Source: Asticcacaulis sp. AC402
GTDB taxonomy: Bacteria > Pseudomonadota > Alphaproteobacteria > Caulobacterales > Caulobacteraceae
NCBI RefSeq assembly: GCF_000495835.1
Contig: NZ_AWGC01000027.1
Location: forward strand, 30,295-94,294
DNA length: 64,000 bases
Direction: 5' to 3'
Below the pieces are notes generated by a model that was not told the DNA's origin, did no database searches, and saw only the letters and a list, made by a program, of their open reading frames with translations. Each line of letters begins with the position of its first letter. Within the stretch, counting starts at the first letter, position 1. Made by a program: the position numbers and the translations under genes. Shown here piece by piece: positions 60,944 to 64,000 of this stretch.

Positions 60944-62215
60944 TTGACAAAGAACAACAAACTCGGTTCCATCCTGGGCGGTTCGATCGGCAACCTGGTC
61001 GAATGGTACGACTGGTACGCCTATGCGGCCTTCACCCTGTATTTCTCCAGCGCCTTCTTCCCCAAGGACGACCTCCTCACCCAGCAGCTCAATACCGCGG
61101 CCATCTTTGCGTTGGGCTTTTTCATGCGGCCGATCGGCGGGTGGTTGCTTGGGATCTATGCCGACCGCTACGGCCGCAAGACCGCGCTGACGGCGTCCAT
61201 CCTGCTGATGTGCGCCGGGTCATTAATCATCGCCTTGATCCCGACCTATGAGACGATCGGCCTGCTGGCGCCGATCCTGCTGTTGCTGGCCCGTATGCTT
61301 CAGGGCCTGAGCGTCGGCGGCGAATACGGCGCCTCGGCGACCTACCTGTCGGAAATGGCCGGCCACCATGACCGCGGTTTCTGGTCCAGCTTCCAATATG
61401 TCACCCTGATCATGGGTCAACTCGCAGCCCTGGGCGTGCTGATCCTGTTGCAAAACCTGCTGACGCCGGAGCAATTGACGAATTGGGGATGGCGGATACC
61501 GTTTTTTATCGGCGCCGGCCTGGCGGTTGTCGCCATGTTCATCCGCCGCCATATGGAAGAAACCGACGCCTTCGAGACCTCGGCCAAGTTCGCCGCCAAC
61601 CGTACCCTGACACTGTTGAGGAATCACCCTTGGCAGGCGCTTCAGGTGGTCGGCCTGACCCTGGGCGGTACGGCGGCGTTTTACACCTACACCACCTACA
61701 TCCAGAAATTCATGGTCGGATCGGCTGGCTGGACCAAGGAGGCCGCAACCCTGCTGTCGGCGGCCACCCTGTTCATCTACATGCTGCTTCAGCCGGCGTT
61801 CGGCGCCCTGTCCGACCGCATCGGACGCAAACCACTGCTGATCGGCTTCGGCGTGTTGGGTCTGCTCGGGACGGTCCCGATCATGACAGCGCTGTCGGGC
61901 ACCCAGACCTTCTGGCCGGCCTTTGTCCTGGTGATGATGGCCCTGATTATCGTCAGCGGCTACACCTCGATCAATGCCGTGGTGAAAGCCGAGCTTTTTC
62001 CGCCCCACGTCCGGGCGCTGGGCGTCGCCCTCCCCTATGCCGTGACAGTGTCGCTCTTCGGCGGCTCGGTCGAACTGGTAGCCCAATGGCTGAAGAAGAT
62101 CGGCTATGAGTCGCTGTTCTTCTGGTACATCACTGGCTGTATCGGCGTGTCCCTGCTGGTCTATCTGTTTACGGCCGACACCAAGAAGACGTCGAGCTTT
62201 TATGAAAAAGAATAG
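60944..62215 (+). CDS. MHS-family (KgtP-like) major facilitator transporter
   Basis: I place the start at the TTG at 60944 (LTKNNKLGSILGGSIGNLVEWYDWYAY), because upstream codons lie in an inverted repeat and GGAGGGG lies six bases before. The 423-residue protein has twelve spans and the MHS-family motifs GNLVEWYDWYAYAAF, RPIGGWLLGIYADRYGRK and RMLQGLSVGGEYGASATYLSEMA. Relatives carry alpha-ketoglutarate or other organic acids with protons; the substrate here is not certain. Confidence 0.9.
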   Translation: MTKNNKLGSILGGSIGNLVEWYDWYAYAAFTLYFSSAFFPKDDLLTQQLNTAAIFALGFFMRPIGGWLLGIYADRYGRKTALTASILLMCAGSLIIALIPTYETIGLLAPILLLLARMLQGLSVGGEYGASATYLSEMAGHHDRGFWSSFQYVTLIMGQLAALGVLILLQNLLTPEQLTNWGWRIPFFIGAGLAVVAMFIRRHMEETDAFETSAKFAANRTLTLLRNHPWQALQVVGLTLGGTAAFYTYTTYIQKFMVGSAGWTKEAATLLSAATLFIYMLLQPAFGALSDRIGRKPLLIGFGVLGLLGTVPIMTALSGTQTFWPAFVLVMMALIIVSGYTSINAVVKAELFPPHVRALGVALPYAVTVSLFGGSVELVAQWLKKIGYESLFFWYITGCIGVSLLVYLFTADTKKTSSFYEKE

Positions 62216-62218
62216 GGA

Positions 62219-62270
62219 TTATGACCGCGAACAGGCGAATTCGGAAGTTCGTGTCTGTTCGTGGTCAAGA
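62219..62270. repeat. Compact GACCGCGAACA..TGTTCGTGGTC hairpin
   Basis: The arms flank GGCGAATTCGG in the short gap between the convergent transporter and pheA genes; it probably terminates both. It is related to the long-spaced inverted repeat at 34195-34431. Confidence 0.7.
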
Positions 62271-62272
62271 TC

Positions 62273-63136
62273 CTATCTTTGCCCTTCGCTCAAACGGAAC
62301 GGATCCATCGGATAGGTCCCCAGAATCTCCAGCTTGGTCGCGAAGAACTTCAACTCAATCAGCGCCTGTTTGAGCCCGGGATCACTGGGGCGGCCTTCAA
62401 CATCGCAATAGAAGAAGGTCGAGGCGAAGACGCCGTTCTCGATATAGCTTTCCAGCTTGGTCATATTGACGCCGTTCGTCGCGAACCCGCCCAATGCCTT
62501 GTACAGCGATGCAGCGATATTCTTCACCCGGAAGACAAAACTGGTCATGCACGGCACGTCAGGCGCCGGCGCGACCACGCGGCGGTCGGTGGTCAGCACC
62601 AGAAACCGCGTCGTGTTGTGTCGCGCATCTTCCATGTTCCGCTGTAAAATCTTGAGACCATACAGTTCAGCCGCGACCTCGGGCGCTATCGCCGCACGGT
62701 CGGGCTCGCGCGTTTGCGCCAGTGCGCGCGCCGCGCCAGCCGTGTCGTGAAAGACCTCGGCCGTAATGCCGAGTTCACGCAAGGAATTGCGGCATTGCAG
62801 CAGCGCCATGGCGTGCGACGCCGCGACCTTGATGTTCTCCAGCGAAGTCTCCGGCACGGCCATCAGGTTCATTTCAATTGGCAAGAAGCGCTCTGCGATG
62901 ATCTTCAGGCCCGAATGTGGCAACAGGTGGTGAACATCTGACACGCGCCCCGCGACCGAATTCTCGATCGGTATCATGCCCAGTTCGCATTCGCCGGCGT
63001 GTACGGCTTCGAACGCGGCCTCGAAGGTCGGAAACGGCGCGGCAGTGAAGTCGCCAAACCAACGCTTGATGGCCTGATGGCTGAATGCCCCCGGCTCGCC
63101 CTGATAGGCGATCTTGCGTGTCGTCTGACTGGTCAT
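62273..63136 (-). CDS. pheA: Prephenate dehydratase
   Basis: Start at the ATG 63134-63136 (MTSQTTRKIAYQGEPGAFSHQA). The 287-residue stand-alone enzyme has the catalytic motif HNTTRFLVL and a C-terminal ACT domain (FVFRVKNIAASLYKALGGFATNGVNMTKLESYI), the site of phenylalanine feedback. It converts prephenate to phenylpyruvate. No chorismate mutase domain is fused. Confidence 0.95.
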   Translation of the reverse strand: MTSQTTRKIAYQGEPGAFSHQAIKRWFGDFTAAPFPTFEAAFEAVHAGECELGMIPIENSVAGRVSDVHHLLPHSGLKIIAERFLPIEMNLMAVPETSLENIKVAASHAMALLQCRNSLRELGITAEVFHDTAGAARALAQTREPDRAAIAPEVAAELYGLKILQRNMEDARHNTTRFLVLTTDRRVVAPAPDVPCMTSFVFRVKNIAASLYKALGGFATNGVNMTKLESYIENGVFASTFFYCDVEGRPSDPGLKQALIELKFFATKLEILGTYPMDPFRLSEGQR

Positions 63137-63345
63137 GGTCTCTCGATATTCCTTTACTGATTCGCTTGAGCGGGCGTCGGTTTGCCGCCCTGCGACGATT
63201 TGCCACTTTTGCGTATTCGCGCGCAAAAGTCGGCTTGCGTCTTTGGCGGTAGCGTGTCAGAGAGCCAAACGCAAGCCGGGCTGTTGACAGGATTGTTGCA
63301 GCGCCTAATCTCCGGCGTTTATTGATTCATGGGTATTCGGGCAAG

Positions 63346-64000
63346 ATGAGCGGCGACCTGACACTTAACAAGATTCTTGGTGCTGGCCTGGCGACCGGCC
63401 TGGTCATCATGGGCGTCAGCATCGGCGCCGAGGCCATCTATCACCGCGAGGCGCCCGAAAAGCCCGGCTACCTGATCGAGGTCGCCGAGGCCGAGGAAGC
63501 CGGCGGCGGCGCGGCAGCGGTCGAAGTCCTGCCCGACTGGGGCACGGTGTTGGCGACGGCCGATCTGGCTGCCGGTGAAGCCGCGTTCAAGAAGTGCGCC
63601 AGCTGTCACGGCGTTGCCGAAGGCGGCCCGAACGGTACGGGTCCCAACCTGTGGGGCATTGTCGGCCGTCCGACCGCCTCGCACGCCGGTTTTGAATATT
63701 CCGAAGGTATGAAGGCCCACGCTGGCGAAGCGCCGAACTGGACCTATGATCAGCTCTATCACTTCATGGTCGCTCCGGCTAAGGCGGTTAAGGGCACCAA
63801 GATGGCCTTCGCCGGCATCAAGAAGTCCGAAGAGCGCGTTGCCCTGATCGCCTATCTGCGCGCCCAGGGTTCGTCCGGCTACGCCATTCCGGCGCCGGAT
63901 CCCGCACGTGCGCCTGGCGCGGGCGCTGCGCCTGCGGCAGAAGGCGCTGCGGCGACTGCCGCCGGTGCGGCGACGGCGGCTCCGGCAACCGCGGAAGCGA
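63346..64000 (+). CDS. Membrane-anchored cytochrome c (partial, runs off the window)
   Basis: The frame opens at the ATG at 63346 (MSGDLTLNKILGAGLATGLVIMG) and has no stop before the window end. An uncleaved N-terminal anchor (about residues 8-30) precedes a linker and a class I cytochrome c domain with the haem motif CASCH (about residues 85-89), GPNLWGIVGRP and the axial Met region GTKMAFAGI. After the domain comes an Ala/Pro-rich tail of at least 35 residues. This resembles CycM-type cytochromes that feed terminal oxidases. Confidence 0.9.
   Translation, partial: MSGDLTLNKILGAGLATGLVIMGVSIGAEAIYHREAPEKPGYLIEVAEAEEAGGGAAAVEVLPDWGTVLATADLAAGEAAFKKCASCHGVAEGGPNGTGPNLWGIVGRPTASHAGFEYSEGMKAHAGEAPNWTYDQLYHFMVAPAKAVKGTKMAFAGIKKSEERVALIAYLRAQGSSGYAIPAPDPARAPGAGAAPAAEGAAATAAGAATAAPATAEA

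Noticed and set aside
1..64000. CRISPR arrays
   Set aside because: The repeats are dispersed, of different families, and lack regular 20-40 base unique spacers; no cas genes are seen.

Overview
The window is chromosomal DNA of high G+C content, most likely from an alphaproteobacterium of the Caulobacteraceae (an Asticcacaulis- or Caulobacter-like organism). This is inferred from gene content: two large TonB-dependent receptors, a FecI/FecR pair, a ChvI-ChvG-HprK-EIIA-HPr cluster, a short HprK, and a full CtrA-type box upstream of nrdB. Species cannot be fixed from sequence reading alone.

Region 1 (about 0.9-17 kb) reads as one catabolic locus on the minus strand. It encodes arginine succinyltransferase (astA), succinylarginine dihydrolase (astB), an M20 hydrolase in the place where astE would be expected, succinylglutamate semialdehyde dehydrogenase (astD), an ECF sigma/FecR pair, an STN-type TonB receptor, a DcuC/YfcC-type carrier, a signal-peptide-bearing cyanophycinase and an isoaspartyl peptidase. 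An Lrp/AsnC regulator and a divergent class III aminotransferase sit at its upstream end. Together they make a coherent route: cyanophycin-like polymer -> beta-Asp-Arg -> Asp + Arg -> AST pathway -> glutamate + succinate.

Region 2 (17-22.8 kb) holds a small secreted protein, an OprB-like porin, a CHASE4-GGDEF-EAL protein and two small lipoproteins. Region 3 (23.0-26.6 kb) is a run of three gene modules (MarR/GNAT, NTF2-like, aminoglycoside-phosphotransferase-like) separated by direct repeats and anchored at the 3' end of a tRNA-Arg(CCG) gene. It looks like serial site-specific integration with no integrase left in the array.

Region 4 (26.9-40.9 kb) is a glucan-utilisation locus: GH3, an ABC sugar importer, a PF10091/GH144-like hydrolase, a TonB receptor, a LacI regulator and a divergent GH1. 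Four near-identical 14-bp palindromes (TGTAAGCGTTTACA type) mark a LacI regulon. Between its two halves lies a broken ParE-type toxin-antitoxin remnant.

Region 5 (41-64 kb) is mostly core genome: nrdB, a TPR protein, CsbD, a carboxylesterase, the PTS-Ntr-like/HprK/ChvGI cluster, an ECF sigma with a membrane partner, polA, glyoxalases, a zf-CHCC protein, an MHS-type transporter, pheA and the start of a membrane-anchored cytochrome c.

The intergenic DNA is unusually rich in dispersed repeats. A 130-160 bp MITE-like element (TIR TACCAA(G/C)CC, 3-bp TTA/TAA target duplications) occurs at least seven times, twice nested inside other repeats. A roughly 115-bp hairpin repeat bounded by AGAGCG/CGCTCT occurs about nine times and in one case supplies a stop codon. 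A DUF559 endonuclease gene is tightly enclosed by a perfect 55-bp inverted repeat.
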